From Adiantum capillus-veneris (Eukaryota; Streptophyta; Polypodiopsida; Polypodiales; Pteridaceae): a DNA stretch of 64,000 bases. The notes under the pieces are model-generated. The model was not told the DNA's origin and searched no databases. It saw only the letters and a list, made by a program, of their open reading frames with translations. Positions 12,141 to 22,564 of this stretch are shown here, in pieces. Location: positions 17,290,978 through 17,354,977 of the forward strand of contig CM043961.1 in NCBI GenBank assembly GCA_014529385.2, given 5' to 3'. The translations under genes and the position numbers were made by a program. The stretch's first letter is position 1; each line of letters starts with the position of its first letter.

Positions 12141-12861
12141 TGTTATGAAATATGACGTAGCTAAGTAGATAATTGAGTAGATTACTTAATGGAGAGAGAT
12201 AATTTTCACACACAAGAGATTATAGAGTAGAGAGAGAGAGAGAGAGTACACACAATATACGTGGTTCACCCAATGTGGGCTACATCCACGGGAAAGCAGC
12301 CACTTAATGGCTTTAGTACTTCAAACAAGAAGTAAGTTACAAAAGGATTATACCCTTAATAGAGCTCCCGCGTTGCTTCACTATCACCACCTCACACCCA
12401 CCTTGTTGCATCATCTTCACACTGTCAAATGTGTGTAGAAATGGCCTCTTTTTATAGGCCAAAAGGGCTACCCTCTCTCATGAGAGGCAGCCATGTGTAG
12501 CCTCCCTTGTGTAGATAAGTCCAAATCGGACCCTCCAATCCACCCATGTGTGGCCGCCTTTGAGAATACAAGTCCGCTTTTGAATTCGGCCACCAGACAT
12601 TGAATTCGACCACCGACCACCAGCCACCGACCATTGACTTCCGATCACCAGCCACGTTCAACCAGTCAAATGATCGGCCGTTTTCTTACCATTTTCCGAT
12701 CGTCGTCCGGCCATGATATTTTGGCAAAAGGGTGAGTGATTTTTATTTTCTGCCAATGATTTTTCTTCACGCACGATGGCTTCTCCTCATAATGGGGGCC
12801 TTACAAATGTACGTTTTTAATACAAAAATTACAAGGGATAAATCAGGCTCCATACTTAACA
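12141..12861 (-). repeat. 3' LTR of Copia C (721 bp)
   Basis: It is bounded by TGTTATGAAA and ATACTTAACA. It holds a GA run near 12228-12246 and a short CCACCGACCA-type repeat near 12590-12660 that the other LTR has in a different arrangement. Confidence 0.9.
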
Positions 12862-12956
12862 ATTTCCCACTTGGAGACTGATCTCCAAACCAAACCTATG
12901 ACTGCTTTCCATCCTGGCTTCTTATCCTTGAATGTCGATTGAAGATGAGAAAAAGC

Positions 12957-13970
12957 TCAACTTCTCCTTGTTGACCACCTTTGTAACTCTGCAGGATTTT
13001 CACTTGTATGCACCTTTCCTAGCTTTAGCTGTCCCTCTTCCAAAAGAGTGCGTATGAAGTGATATCTCACCTCAATGTGCTTTGTCCTTGAATAAAAGGC
13101 TGAGTTCTTTGCAAGATGGATAGCGCTTTGGCTATCACTATACAAGACACAATCATCTTGTTTGAATCCAAGCTCTTCTAAGAATCTGTGAAGTCTCAAA
13201 ATTTATTTGTTTGCCTCCATCATTGTGACATACACTGCTTCCGTGGTAGAAAGTGAGACCACTTTCTGCAGCTTTGAAGCCCAGCTTACTGCTGTGCCTC
13301 CAACCATGAAGACATAGCCAATAGTGCTCCTTCGAGTATCTTTGTCACCTATCATATCTGAATCAGCATACCCTTCTAGAAAAATATCAGTTCCTCCAAA
13401 ATACAAAGCATTTTTTGTTGTCCCTTTTAGATACCTAAGTATCCACTTCACAGCTTGCCAGTGCTCTTTACCTGGGTGGTCCATGAACTTACTTACAACT
13501 CCCACTGCATGTGCAATGTCTGGCCTTGTCCAGACCATAGCATACATAAGAGAACCTACCGCTGTAGCATATGGAAATTTAGACATATAGGCTATCTCCT
13601 CTTGTGTCTTTGGACACATATCCTTGGTTAGTTTAAAGTGACCAACCAAAGGTGTAGAAACCATTTTTGCATTTTGCATTGCAAACCTTTCTAGTACCTT
13701 CTTGATGTAATTATCTTAAGATAGCTTTATTGTCTTTTTCGTCCGGTCCCTTGATATCTTCATACCAAGTATCCTCTTTGCAACACCTAAATCTTTCATT
13801 GAAAAAGATTTAGACATCCCCTCTTTTAGGTCCTTGATGTCTTGTATGTTAGTACTTGCAATCAGCATGTCATCAACATACAACATTAGGATGATGAACT
13901 TCCCATCTCCCAAATTCTTCGTGTAGACACAGTAATCCGAGTTGCATCTTGTGAATCCATGATCCAACAT
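12957..13970 (-). pseudogene. Copia C RT C-terminal part and RNase H
   Basis: The minus-strand frame 13970-13716 has LMLYVDDMLIAST (intact YVDD). The frame 13679-13203 has YATAVGSLMYAMVWTRPDIA, LEGYADSDMIGDKDTRRSTI and SLSTTEAVY (RNase H; the usual glutamate motif EAEY is EAVY). The frame 13199-12957 has LYSDSQSAIHLAKN and KVHTSENPAEL, the RNase H end. Only isolated stops and frame changes separate these pieces, so decay is moderate compared with elements E and A. Confidence 0.87.
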
Positions 13971-14104
13971 CCATCAATCGAACTTCAAGTACCATTGTCT
14001 TGATGCTTGCTTTAAACCATACAAGCTCTTCTTTAATCTGCAAACCATTTTCTCCTTACCTTTTACTTCATACCCCTTTGCTTGAAGCATGTAAATTTCA
14101 TCCT

Positions 14105-14314
14105 CTAAGTCACCGTGAGGGAATGCGTATTTACATTCATTTGCTCAAGATTTAGATCATGAGGAGCCACAAGGCTTAAGACAAGCCTAATTGAGTTTAT
14201 TTTTACAACAGGAGAAAATATTTCATTGAAGTCAATACCTTTCTTTTGAGAAAACCCTTTTACCACAAGCCTAAACTTGTACCTTTTCTTCCCACCTTCT
14301 TCTTCCTTCAGCAT
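14105..14314 (-). pseudogene. Copia C RT N-terminal remnant
   Basis: It reads KRYKFRLVVKGFSQKKGIDF and NEIFSPVVKINSIR, the KARLVAKGFxQxxGIDYxExFSPVVK block that opens Copia reverse transcriptase. The following catalytic block (LEQMNVN, normally QMDVKTAFL) has Asp changed to Asn and is cut by a frame change near 14105. Confidence 0.82.
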
Positions 14315-14978
14315 AATTCACCGGTTTACCTGTCCATGCCTCTTCTGGAACTCCCCCATCCAATGCCGTTGAGGGTGATCGGTTGATTAAGTACACAGAC
14401 GTACTTACAGCTTCCGCCCAAAGCTCAAGTGGTAGGCCTGCATGTAGCCGCATGCTTCGTGCTCGCTCCATGATTGTCCTATTCATCCTTTCTGAAATCC
14501 CATTTTGTTGAGGTGTCCTTGGGGTTGTCTTTTGCTTCAGAATGCCATTGATAGTACAAGAGATTTCAAAAGCTTGGTTGCAATATTCACCTCCATTTTC
14601 GGATCTGAAGCATTTAACCTTGGTAACTACTTCATTCTCCACAAAGGCTTTCCACCTTTGAAATATGGAAAACACATCGGATTTATTCTTCATGACATAA
14701 ACACATGTTTTCCTAGTCGCATCGTTTATGAATGTTACATAATACAATGAGCCACCAAGTGATGGTGTACTTGCAGGACCCCAAACATCAGAATGAACCA
14801 ACTCAAGTTTTTTATTTTTTCTTTCATTTCCTAATTTTTGAAATTTCACCCTCTTTTGTTTACCATAAATACAATCTTCATAGAACTCTAAGTCCACTTC
14901 TTCAAACCTGGTAGAAGCTTCTTTGTTTGAAGGATTTGCATTCCTTTGGCACTCATATGCCCAAGCCGATAGTGCCAC
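14271..14978 (-). pseudogene. Copia C integrase
   Basis: The frame contains CIYGKQKRVKF, then LELVHSDVWGP with the first catalytic Asp, FRSENGGEYCN (second position Glu instead of the usual Asp), and TPQQNGISERMNRTI with the final Glu. LINRSPSTALDGGVPEE follows. The DNA-joining enzyme is therefore nearly complete on paper, but the second catalytic residue is altered. The upstream zinc-binding part is separated by Copia D. Confidence 0.87.
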
Positions 14979-15045
14979 ACCGCACTGTCGACTTTTGTAG
15001 CTATTGCATAAGTTGAAGATTGCGTGCTAACAGTACACAAGTAAT

Positions 15046-15237
15046 TGTTAGGGTATAAAGCCCAATGTGGTCGCCCAGGTAAGTGGGCGGGCCGCCAGGT
15101 ATGTACACATATTCTTTTGTAAAAACCTAATAAGAACTCACTATGCTCTACACATTACAGTAGAGCGAGTTCACCATATCGTCGTGCTCTTCTTCTCGCA
15201 CTCTCTCTCGCGTCGCACTTCCGCTCGTACTCCTTCA
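15046..15237 (+). repeat. 5' LTR of Copia D (192 bp)
   Basis: It is bounded by TGTTAGGGTA and GTACTCCTTCA. It differs from 20392-20583 by A/G near the start, G/A in TAGAGCGAGTT, and C/T in CTTCTCGCAC. Confidence 0.95.
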
Positions 15238-15239
15238 AC

Positions 15240-15251
15240 TGGTATCAGAGC
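15240..15251 (+). other. tRNA-iMet primer binding site of Copia D
   Basis: TGGTATCAGAGC begins two bases after the LTR and is a perfect match to the canonical plant retrotransposon initiator-Met primer site. Confidence 0.93.
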
Positions 15252-16323
15252 TCAGATCGAGGCTCGGGGCAGCACTGCAGGAGGCTAGAGTCACCAACTC
15301 AGATTGGAGTGAAATTCGACAGGCGAAGACACGGCCCCAAATCTCGTGGGATAGCTCGAAGGGCTTGGTGTTCTCAGAATTTCATTTTGAGGTCATCTCG
15401 GCCACCGTTCGGCTTCGACAAAGGTCTGCGCAGGCCATTTTCGACTACGTGGTCTCAGCGGGTGCAGATCCGACTCTGCAAATTTGGGGTTTTCGGCCTA
15501 CGACTGCAGGTGCTGAGGATATCGACACTCCCAGAGTGTTGATTTGTGGTTGTCTACACATCGAAGGACGGCTCACAGTTCTTGGAGGCGTGTCACATAC
15601 AACACGGGCGCATCTACACACAGACTGTAGGCGACATCCACTAGTTCATCAGGTAGCTTGTGTTTGCTGCTTGCTATTCCAGATTTCATCCTGACATTGC
15701 AGGTACTTTCACATGGGATGTATTGTCAGAGATGATGTATGTCTGTTGAGGGTTTGCTGGCTGTGAGTCACGCAGCAAACAACCGTCGCAACGGTTACAG
15801 CGTACAGTGGGAAATTTGTGGATGTTTGAATTTGTGGGAAGTCTATGTACTGTCAGATTTACTGCAGCCTTTGTTGAGGGTCGAGTGAGATTTTATTGAG
15901 CTGGGGGATTCTCGAATGTTGAGATCCTTTCGGTGATACAGGTCTTGGAGCGATCCCTCGAGCACCCTTAGATAGGCAGCTAGGATGTATTGACTGTGAG
16001 TTAGACAGTTGGGATTGCATCTTTGCTTTACTGCCATTGAGGCATTGTCGCAGTCTATGCTTACAGGACAGTCAGAGACAGTACAGGTGCAGGACAGGTT
16101 TACCCGCAGCTTACAGTGTCAGAGAGACAGTGTTTTTTGAGTTGTTTTTTGGTCTGTTTTTAGTACACCAGAGCCATTTTACAAAGGAGACTCTGCCAAA
16201 ATTTTTGCAGAATCTGAAGCTTTCTTGGTTCATTTGACAGGTTGATATTGGTTCAGAGGTCAGTTTACAAGGGAAACTCTGCCGAATTTTTCGCAGAAAA
16301 GTAAACTACTGTGAAGCGTAGCT
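15252..16323 (+). other. Untranslated leader of Copia D
   Basis: About 1.07 kb lies between the primer site and the probable gag start at 16324. I see no recognisable coding domain in it. This is typical for the long leader of Copia elements, where packaging signals reside. Confidence 0.6.
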
Positions 16324-18675
16324 ATGGCTGGATCATAGGACACTACTCTTTACAATATCAAGAAGCTGGATGGAACCAATTTCCCATTGTGGAAGAAGCA
16401 GATTTGGCACGTGTTGGTACAAAAGAAGCAGATAAAACCTATAAAGCTCAAGGGGATAAAACCAGAAGATATGGACGAAGATGAATGGAGCGAAATGGAT
16501 GAATTGGCACTTTCTACCATTATGCTGACTTTGGCAGAAAGCGTTTACCTCAATGTAGCAGACAAGATGCTGGCTTATCAAGCATGCTTAAAGCTGAGTG
16601 ATCTTTATGAGAAGTAGAGTGCAGCTTCACAGGTATACTGGCTTAAGAAGGTTGTTGACTTGAAGATGAAAGAAGGGACACCTATGTCCAATCATCTGAA
16701 TGAATTCAACACAATCTATAGTCAGTTTTCAGCTCAAGGTGTCAAGTTTGATGAACCTGTTAGAGCTATGTTCTTGTTGATCACATTGCCGGAAAGTTGG
16801 GACACTTTTCGCACAGCTTTGAGTAATTCTGCACCTCCAGATGGTTTGAACATAGCAGGTGTAGAAGGAAGTATGCTTACTGAAGAAACCAATAGAAAGA
16901 CAATGGACAAAGGCAAAGGAACAGCCTTAGTTGTCAGGGGAAGGACCAAAGAAAAGTACAAAGGTGGAAAGAGGAATCAGTCTCGTAGCAAGTCCCGCAG
17001 TGCTAAAGGCAAGAGTGACATAGAATGCTACCATTGTGGCAAGAAGGGTCACATGAAAAGAGACTGCAGAGAATTGAAAGCAGAAAAAGGCAAAGAGAAA
17101 GCTGAAGACCATGGTGAGAAGAACAAGTCCTCAATGAAGATTCAAGAAATAAATGTGACAAACAATGTTGCAGAGGATAACAGTCTAGTGTCAGGAGACA
17201 TCTACTTCTTGAAGAATACAATGGACTCAGCTCTTCTTACAGCATCTGATGGAAATGCAATGAGTGACTGGATTATAGAGTCAGGGGCATCACTTCATGT
17301 GTCTCCAAACAAGGAGTGGTTTACCTCTTATGTGACCACTAAAGATCATGTTCGGCTAGGCAATGGGCAGACATGTGAGATCTTAGGTGTTGGAGATGTT
17401 CAATTGAAGTTTCAGAATGGCTCTTCTTTCACGCTGAAGAATGTGAGACATGTTCTCACAATTACAAAGAGCTTGATCAGCACAGGTTTACTTGATGATG
17501 TTGGCTACGTCACCACTTTTGGACAGAACATGTGGAAGATATCCAAGGGTTCTATGACAGTAGCACATGGAGTAAAGTCTGGAGGACTTTACATGATTTA
17601 TGTATCAAATGTCTCTAAAAATGTAATCAATGTAACCGAGCAGCCGAACGTTTCTTTGTGGCATAGCCGGTTAGGACATATGTCCAAGAAGGGAATGGAA
17701 ATCTTGTCTCGTTCTGGTTATTTGCCTGGCTTTTCATTTAATGATTTTGAATTCTGTGAACATTGTCTGTATGGTAAGCAAACACAGCAGCCACATAAGC
17801 ATAGAAGCAGTAGAAGAGATACACAGTTGGCACTTGTTCATAGTGATTTGTGTGGACCTATGCCTAACCTATCTCTAGGGGGAGCTTCTTACTTTATGAC
17901 ATTTATAGATGATTACTCGAGGAAACTATGGGTTTACTTTCTCAAGCACAAGGATGAAGCGTTTAGTGTTTTCAAAATGTTTGTGACACTTGTGGAGAAT
18001 CAGAGTGGCAAGAAGCTTAAATGCTTACGCACTGACAATGGTGGAGAGTATGTTTCAAAGGCCTTTCAGGACTTTTGTGAGTCAAAAGGTATAAAACGTG
18101 AACTTACTGCTCCTTACAATCCTCCTCAAAATGGTATTGTTGAGAGGATGAATAGGACCATACAAGAGAAGGTCATAAGTATGTTGTCTAATGCACAGCT
18201 GCCAAATGGGTTTTGGGCTGAAGCTGTATCAACAGCTGTTCATCTTGTAATTATATCTCCTAGCAAGGTTTTGCAGAAGGATTCAGTGCGAGAGATGGTA
18301 TGGTCAGGCAAAATGCCCTCATACAAGCATCTCAGAGTCTTTGGCCGTGAGGCATATACTAACGTTCCAAAGGAATTTAGGAACAAACTTGAGCCAAAGA
18401 GTAGAAAGTGCATCTTTCTAGGCTATGGTAATTCTGGTGAGATGGGGTACAGACTTTGGGATCCCGAATCCAGAAAGGTTGTCCGTAGCAATGATGTTCA
18501 CTTTAATGAATCCAAATATCATTCTAAACCAGAGAGGGTTGAGGAGATTATAAGAGTTGTCTTCCAAAAGATGGACCTGCACGTGCAAGACAAAATGTCA
18601 GGGCTCAAGAGGAGCAAGGACACGATAGAGTCGAACCACAGATTGTGGCTGAGCCTGAGCACCTATTGTGCGTAG
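16324..18675 (+). pseudogene. Copia D gag-protease-integrase
   Basis: The frame opens at ATG 16324 and reads LDGTNFPLWKKQIWHVL, a Copia gag start, but carries stops at 16336 and 16615. From 16660 it is open to 18675. Gag ends in a zinc knuckle CYHCGKKGHMKRDC (17026-17067). The protease active site reads WIIESGAS at 17269-17289, with Glu where retroviral-type aspartic proteases need Asp. Integrase has LWHSRLGHM and CEHCLYGKQ (zinc finger), VHSDLCGP, RTDNGGEYVS and NPPQNGIVERMN (DDE residues all present). The reading frame is lost just before RT, within the linker between about 18540 and 18670. Confidence 0.92.
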
Positions 18676-20302
18676 ATATGGACGTGTCATGCGACCTCCT
18701 GATAGGTTTGTTCCATCTATGAACTATGTCATGTTGACTGATTGCAATGAGCCTTCATGTTACAAGGAAGCAGTGCAAATGAAGGACTCCGGGAATTGGC
18801 AATTGGCCATGCAGTCAGAGATGACAGCTCTGCATAAAAACCAGACATGGAAGCTAGTTAAATTACCACGGGGCAAAAAGGCTCTACCCTGTAAATGGGT
18901 TTACAGGTATAAGATCACCGCTCATGATAGTCAGCCAAAGTACAGAGCAAGGCTTGTTGCCAAGGGCTTTAAGCAAGAACAAGGCATTGACGTTGATGAA
19001 GTCTTCTCTCCGGTGGTCAAGATGACTACATTGAGATGCTTTCTTGCATTGGTTGCCATATTAGATTTGGTGTTGCACCAAATGGATGTCAAGACAGCGT
19101 TCTTGCATGGTGATTTAGATGTGGAAATTTACATGCAACAGCCAGAAGGGTTTGTTGAGAAAGGCAAGGAAGATTGGGTATCCCAGTTGTTAAAGAGTCT
19201 TTATGGCTTAAAACAATCACCGAGGGCATGGTACCATAAATTCCACAAGTTTATGCTTTCTCAAGGCTACAAACGTAGTGAGTTCGATCACTGTCTATAT
19301 ACAAAGAAGGCTAAGGATGGAAGTTGGTTGATCCTTATTTTGTATGTGGATGACATGTTGATTGCTGGCAAGCACTTGGAAGAAATTTCAGCTTTGAAGT
19401 CAAAGATGGCAAAATCGTTTGACATGAAAGACATGGGTGAGGCAAGTCATATACTTGGTATGCGCATTGAGAGAGACAGATCAAAGAAGTTGATTTGGTT
19501 ATCTCAAACAGAGTATATTGACAAGGTTTTGCAACGTTTCAATATGGAGAAGGGAAAGGCACTGAGTGTTCCATTGCCACCATATGTGAAACTTAGCAAA
19601 CAAGATTGTCCTGTGTCTCAGGAAGAGCAGGCTGAAATGGATAAGATTCCATATGCGTCTGCAGTGGGTAGTTTGATGTATGCAATGATTGCTACTCGCC
19701 CAGACATTGCATTTGCAGTGGGAGTAGTAAGTCGATACATGTCAAACCCAGGCAAGAAACATTGGGAGGCAGTGAAAGGAATATTGAGATACCTGAAAGC
19801 TACAAAGAGTATGCGTATATGCTATGGGAGTCAGGAGCTAAGTGTAAAGGGTTTTACAGACTCAGATTATGCAGGTGACTTAGACAACCGAAGGTCTACG
19901 TCAGGGTATGTCTTTACATTGGCTGGTGGAGCAGTATCATGGCATTCTAGATTACAAGATTGTGTTACTCAGTCTACTACAGAGGCTGAATATGTTGCAG
20001 CATCAGAGGCATGCAAAGAATCAATTTGGCTTAATCGACTAGTAACAGATTTGGGAATCAAAGAAGAGATGCCTGTGTTATATTGTGATAGTCAAAGTGC
20101 TATACAATTGGCTTGCAATCCAGTTTATCACTCAAAGACAAAGCATGTGGATGTGAAGTATCATTTCATCAGGGAAATGGTCGAGGATAAGCAACTTCAG
20201 CTTGTCAAAGTTCACACCACAGAAAATCCTGCTGATCTACTTACAAAAGAACTTCCCTCAGAGAGCTTTGCGCATTTTCGCAAGCAGTTAGGTGTAGGGT
20301 AG
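18668..20302 (+). CDS. Copia D reverse transcriptase-RNase H
   Basis: This 544-residue open frame is the C-terminal half of a Copia polyprotein, not a separate gene. It starts in the integrase-RT linker. RT blocks are KARLVAKGF-type (YRARLVAKGFKQEQGIDV), QMDVKTAFLHGDLDVEIY with the first catalytic Asp, LKQSPRAWYHK, and LILYVDDMLIAG with an intact YVDD at about 19341-19352. RNase H follows with GFTDSDYAGDLDNRRSTSGY, QSTTEAEYVA and YCDSQSAIQLA. KVHTTENPADLLTK follows near the end. No stop interrupts it. It is offset by one frame from the upstream gag-pol frame. Copia normally translates one polyprotein, so the shift is a mutation and not programmed. Confidence 0.93.
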   Translation: MRRYGRVMRPPDRFVPSMNYVMLTDCNEPSCYKEAVQMKDSGNWQLAMQSEMTALHKNQTWKLVKLPRGKKALPCKWVYRYKITAHDSQPKYRARLVAKGFKQEQGIDVDEVFSPVVKMTTLRCFLALVAILDLVLHQMDVKTAFLHGDLDVEIYMQQPEGFVEKGKEDWVSQLLKSLYGLKQSPRAWYHKFHKFMLSQGYKRSEFDHCLYTKKAKDGSWLILILYVDDMLIAGKHLEEISALKSKMAKSFDMKDMGEASHILGMRIERDRSKKLIWLSQTEYIDKVLQRFNMEKGKALSVPLPPYVKLSKQDCPVSQEEQAEMDKIPYASAVGSLMYAMIATRPDIAFAVGVVSRYMSNPGKKHWEAVKGILRYLKATKSMRICYGSQELSVKGFTDSDYAGDLDNRRSTSGYVFTLAGGAVSWHSRLQDCVTQSTTEAEYVAASEACKESIWLNRLVTDLGIKEEMPVLYCDSQSAIQLACNPVYHSKTKHVDVKYHFIREMVEDKQLQLVKVHTTENPADLLTKELPSESFAHFRKQLGVG

Positions 20303-20380
20303 TACATCACTTCTCTACATCTCTTGTATATTAGCTTGTATAGTAGCTTCTCTCACACTTAAAGTACCACATTGGACTTT

Positions 20381-20390
20381 AAGTGGGAGG
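20381..20390 (+). other. Polypurine tract of Copia D
   Basis: AAGTGGGAGG sits one base before the 3' LTR and would prime plus-strand DNA synthesis. Confidence 0.85.
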
Positions 20391-20391
20391 T

Positions 20392-20583
20392 TGTTGGGGT
20401 ATAAAGCCCAATGTGGTCGCCCAGGTAAGTGGGCGGGCCGCCAGGTATGTACACATATTCTTTTGTAAAAACCTAATAAGAACTCACTATGCTCTACACA
20501 TTACAGTAGAGCAAGTTCACCATATCGTCGTGCTCTTCTTCTTGCACTCTCTCTCGCGTCGCACTTCCGCTCGTACTCCTTCA
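20392..20583 (+). repeat. 3' LTR of Copia D (192 bp)
   Basis: TGTTGGGGTA to GTACTCCTTCA, same length as the 5' LTR and about 98.4% identical to it. Confidence 0.95.
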
Positions 20584-20628
20584 GTAACACAATGTTGTGA
20601 CCTTCATCGTCCAATTGTCCTGTAGAGA

Positions 20629-20859
20629 TCAATTTTTTGCGAAGAGAAGGAACATGCCTAACGTCTTTAAGCTTCCATTCATTTTTGTTAGCAGTTTTGA
20701 CACAAATTGTACCTTTGCCGATAATTTCATAAGCTCATCATCTCCCAAGTATACATACCCAAAATTACCTTTGGTGTAATCTTGAAAATGTTGCTTGTGT
20801 GGTGTCGCATGGAATGAAGCCCCCGAATCTACTATCCAGGAACTAGACACATTGAGCAT
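20629..20859 (-). pseudogene. Copia C protease
   Basis: The minus-strand frame reads SSSWIVDSGASFHATPHKQHF, the intact DSGAS active site of a Copia aspartic protease, then YVYLGDDELMKL. It overlaps the end of the gag frame (20843-21580) in a different phase, so there is a frame break between them. The downstream side is cut by Copia D. Confidence 0.87.
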
Positions 20860-21580
20860 CTTGCTCTACTTGACCTGCCACATTGGCCTCCGATGTTGAC
20901 TTGTTGTCTTGAGACTCCGACTCCTTCTTCTTCTTGGACCAGCAATCCTTCTTGACGTGGTCCTTCTTGCCACAGTTCCAACATTCAAGAACTGACTTTG
21001 TGCGTGATTTGCTCCGCCTTGAGCGATCACGACCCTTTTGGTTTTTGAACCTCTCCTTAGGCCTTCCTCTTGTTTCCACTGACAGTGCAGCACTTGATGA
21101 TTCTCCTGTGCTTATCATTCGCATTTCCTCGCTAAGGAGAACACCCACAATATCATCAAACTTAAGAGTATTTGTGCTAGAGATAGAATTACTTACAACC
21201 ATCACAAGGCTGTCCCAACTATCCTGTAGAGATGATAGTATAAGGAGAGCTTGCACTTCGTCATCGAAATTGATTTTCACCGATCGAAGTTGACTTATGT
21301 CTGTGTTAAAGTCATTTAGGTGTTCTGCAACTGAACCATTCTCTGTCATCTTTAGATTGAACAAGCGCTTCATGAGAAATATCTTATTGGATACCGATGG
21401 TTTCTCGTAGAAGTTGTCAAGTGACTTTATCAAGTCCTCTGTGGTCTTCATCTCCAAAACATTGAAGGCCATAATTGACGCCAAGCTTAACCGGATTGTT
21501 CCCAATGCCTTTCGGTCAAGGATAATCCATGCTTCATTTGCCATCGTTGCGGGCTTCTTTGCAAGACCGTCTAGTAGCAA
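20843..21580 (-). pseudogene. Copia C gag with zinc knuckle
   Basis: The frame reads MANEAWIILDRKALGTIRLSL, typical of Copia gag (UBN2-like). KIFLMKRLFNLKMTENGSVAEHLNDFN follows in the middle, and CWNCGKKDHVKKDC, a CCHC knuckle for RNA packaging, near 20960. The N-terminus (LYYLWQM-type start) extends upstream to about 21680 past a stop. Gag would form the virus-like particle in the cytoplasm. Confidence 0.85.
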
Positions 21581-21755
21581 ATAAAGGTCCTTCTAGTAGA
21601 GATAGTCTTCAATCTGCATCTTCCACTGTTGGTAGTTTTTACCGTTGAACTTATCGATCTTGAGTTTCCCTTCCTCTGCCATTACTCCTACTCAATTCAA
21701 GGTATCCTTTCCTTGAGATAATTTAGCTACGAGCAAACCTTGCTCTAATTCCAGT

Positions 21756-22456
21756 TGTTATGAAATATAATATAGCTAAGTAGATAATTGAGTAGATTAC
21801 TTAATGGAGAGATAATTTTCACACACAAGAGATTATAGAGTAGAGAGAGAGAGAGAGAGAGAGTACACACGATATACGCGGTTCAGCCAATGTGGGCTAC
21901 ATCCACGGGAAAGCAGCCACTTAATGGCTTTAGTACTTCAAACAAGAAGTAAGTTACAAAAGGATTATACCCTTAATAGAGCTCCCGCGTTGCTTCACTA
22001 TCACCACCTCACACCCACCTTGTTGCATCATCTTCACACTGTCAAATGTGTGTAGAAATGGCCTCTTTTTATAGGCTAAAAGGGCTACCCTCTCTCATGA
22101 GAGGCAGCCATGTGTAGCCTCCCTTGTGTAGATAAGTCCAAATCGGACCCTCCAATCCGCCCATGTGTGGCCGCCGTTGAGAATACAAGTCCGCTTTTGA
22201 ATTCGGCCATTGGCCACCGGCCATTGACTTTTGACCACCGACCACCAGCCAACCCCGGTCAAATGACTGGCCGTTTTTCGACCACTTTCCGGCCACCGTT
22301 CAGCCATAAGATTTCGGCAAAAAGGACGAGTGATTTTTATTTCCGACGAGTGATTTTTCTTCACGCACGATGGCTTCTCCTCATAATGGGGGCCTTAAAA
22401 ATGTGTTCTTTTAATATAGAAAATTACAAGGGGTGATTTGGGCTCCATGCTTAACA
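21756..22456 (-). repeat. 5' LTR of Copia C (701 bp)
   Basis: It is bounded by TGTTATGAAATA and ATGCTTAACA. It matches 12141-12861 closely for the first 430 bases and poorly over the remaining 270. Confidence 0.9.
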
Positions 22457-22564
22457 GTGAAGACCAAACGTAGTGCAAAATGCAGTTTGTACAATGTCTT
22501 GATCAACTATCCTTAGTTGATGGTAGCTACTTTTTAGGTCAATCCTACTGAAATAAGTCGACCC

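Larger units (their letters stand above)
15046..20583 (+). mobile_element. Copia LTR retrotransposon D (innermost, young, near-intact)
   Basis: Two 192-bp LTRs (15046-15237 and 20392-20583) differ at three positions that I can find. The pentamers GTAAT (15041-15045) and GTAAC (20584-20588) flank it. The primer site TGGTATCAGAGC is at 15240-15251 and the purine tract AAGTGGGAGG at 20381-20390. Gag-pol runs in one frame from about 16324 with two in-frame stops, then a frame change near 18.5-18.67 kb leads into RT-RNase H, which stays open to 20302. All domains are present in Copia order and the RT box is intact, so it could have moved recently. The protease has an altered catalytic residue. Confidence 0.93.
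12141..22456 (-). mobile_element. Copia LTR retrotransposon C, inserted in B and split by D
   Basis: LTRs lie at 12141-12861 and 21756-22456 (TGTTATGAAATA...CTTAACA). The minus-strand primer site TGGAATTAGAGC lies beside the right LTR and the purine tract AAGTGGGAAAT beside the left one. Flanking pentamers GTAAA (12136-12140) and GTGAA (22457-22461) fit a 5-bp target duplication with one change. Gag, zinc knuckle and protease are at 21580-20629. Integrase, RT and RNase H are at 14978-12957. Copia D splits them. The R/U5 side of the LTRs is about 98% identical and the U3 side only about 80%. Confidence 0.9.

Noticed and set aside
18668-20302. Separate host gene or programmed frameshift in Copia D
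   Set aside because: The frame is the normal C-terminal half of a Copia polyprotein. Copia elements use a single frame, so a random indel near 18.6 kb explains the offset.
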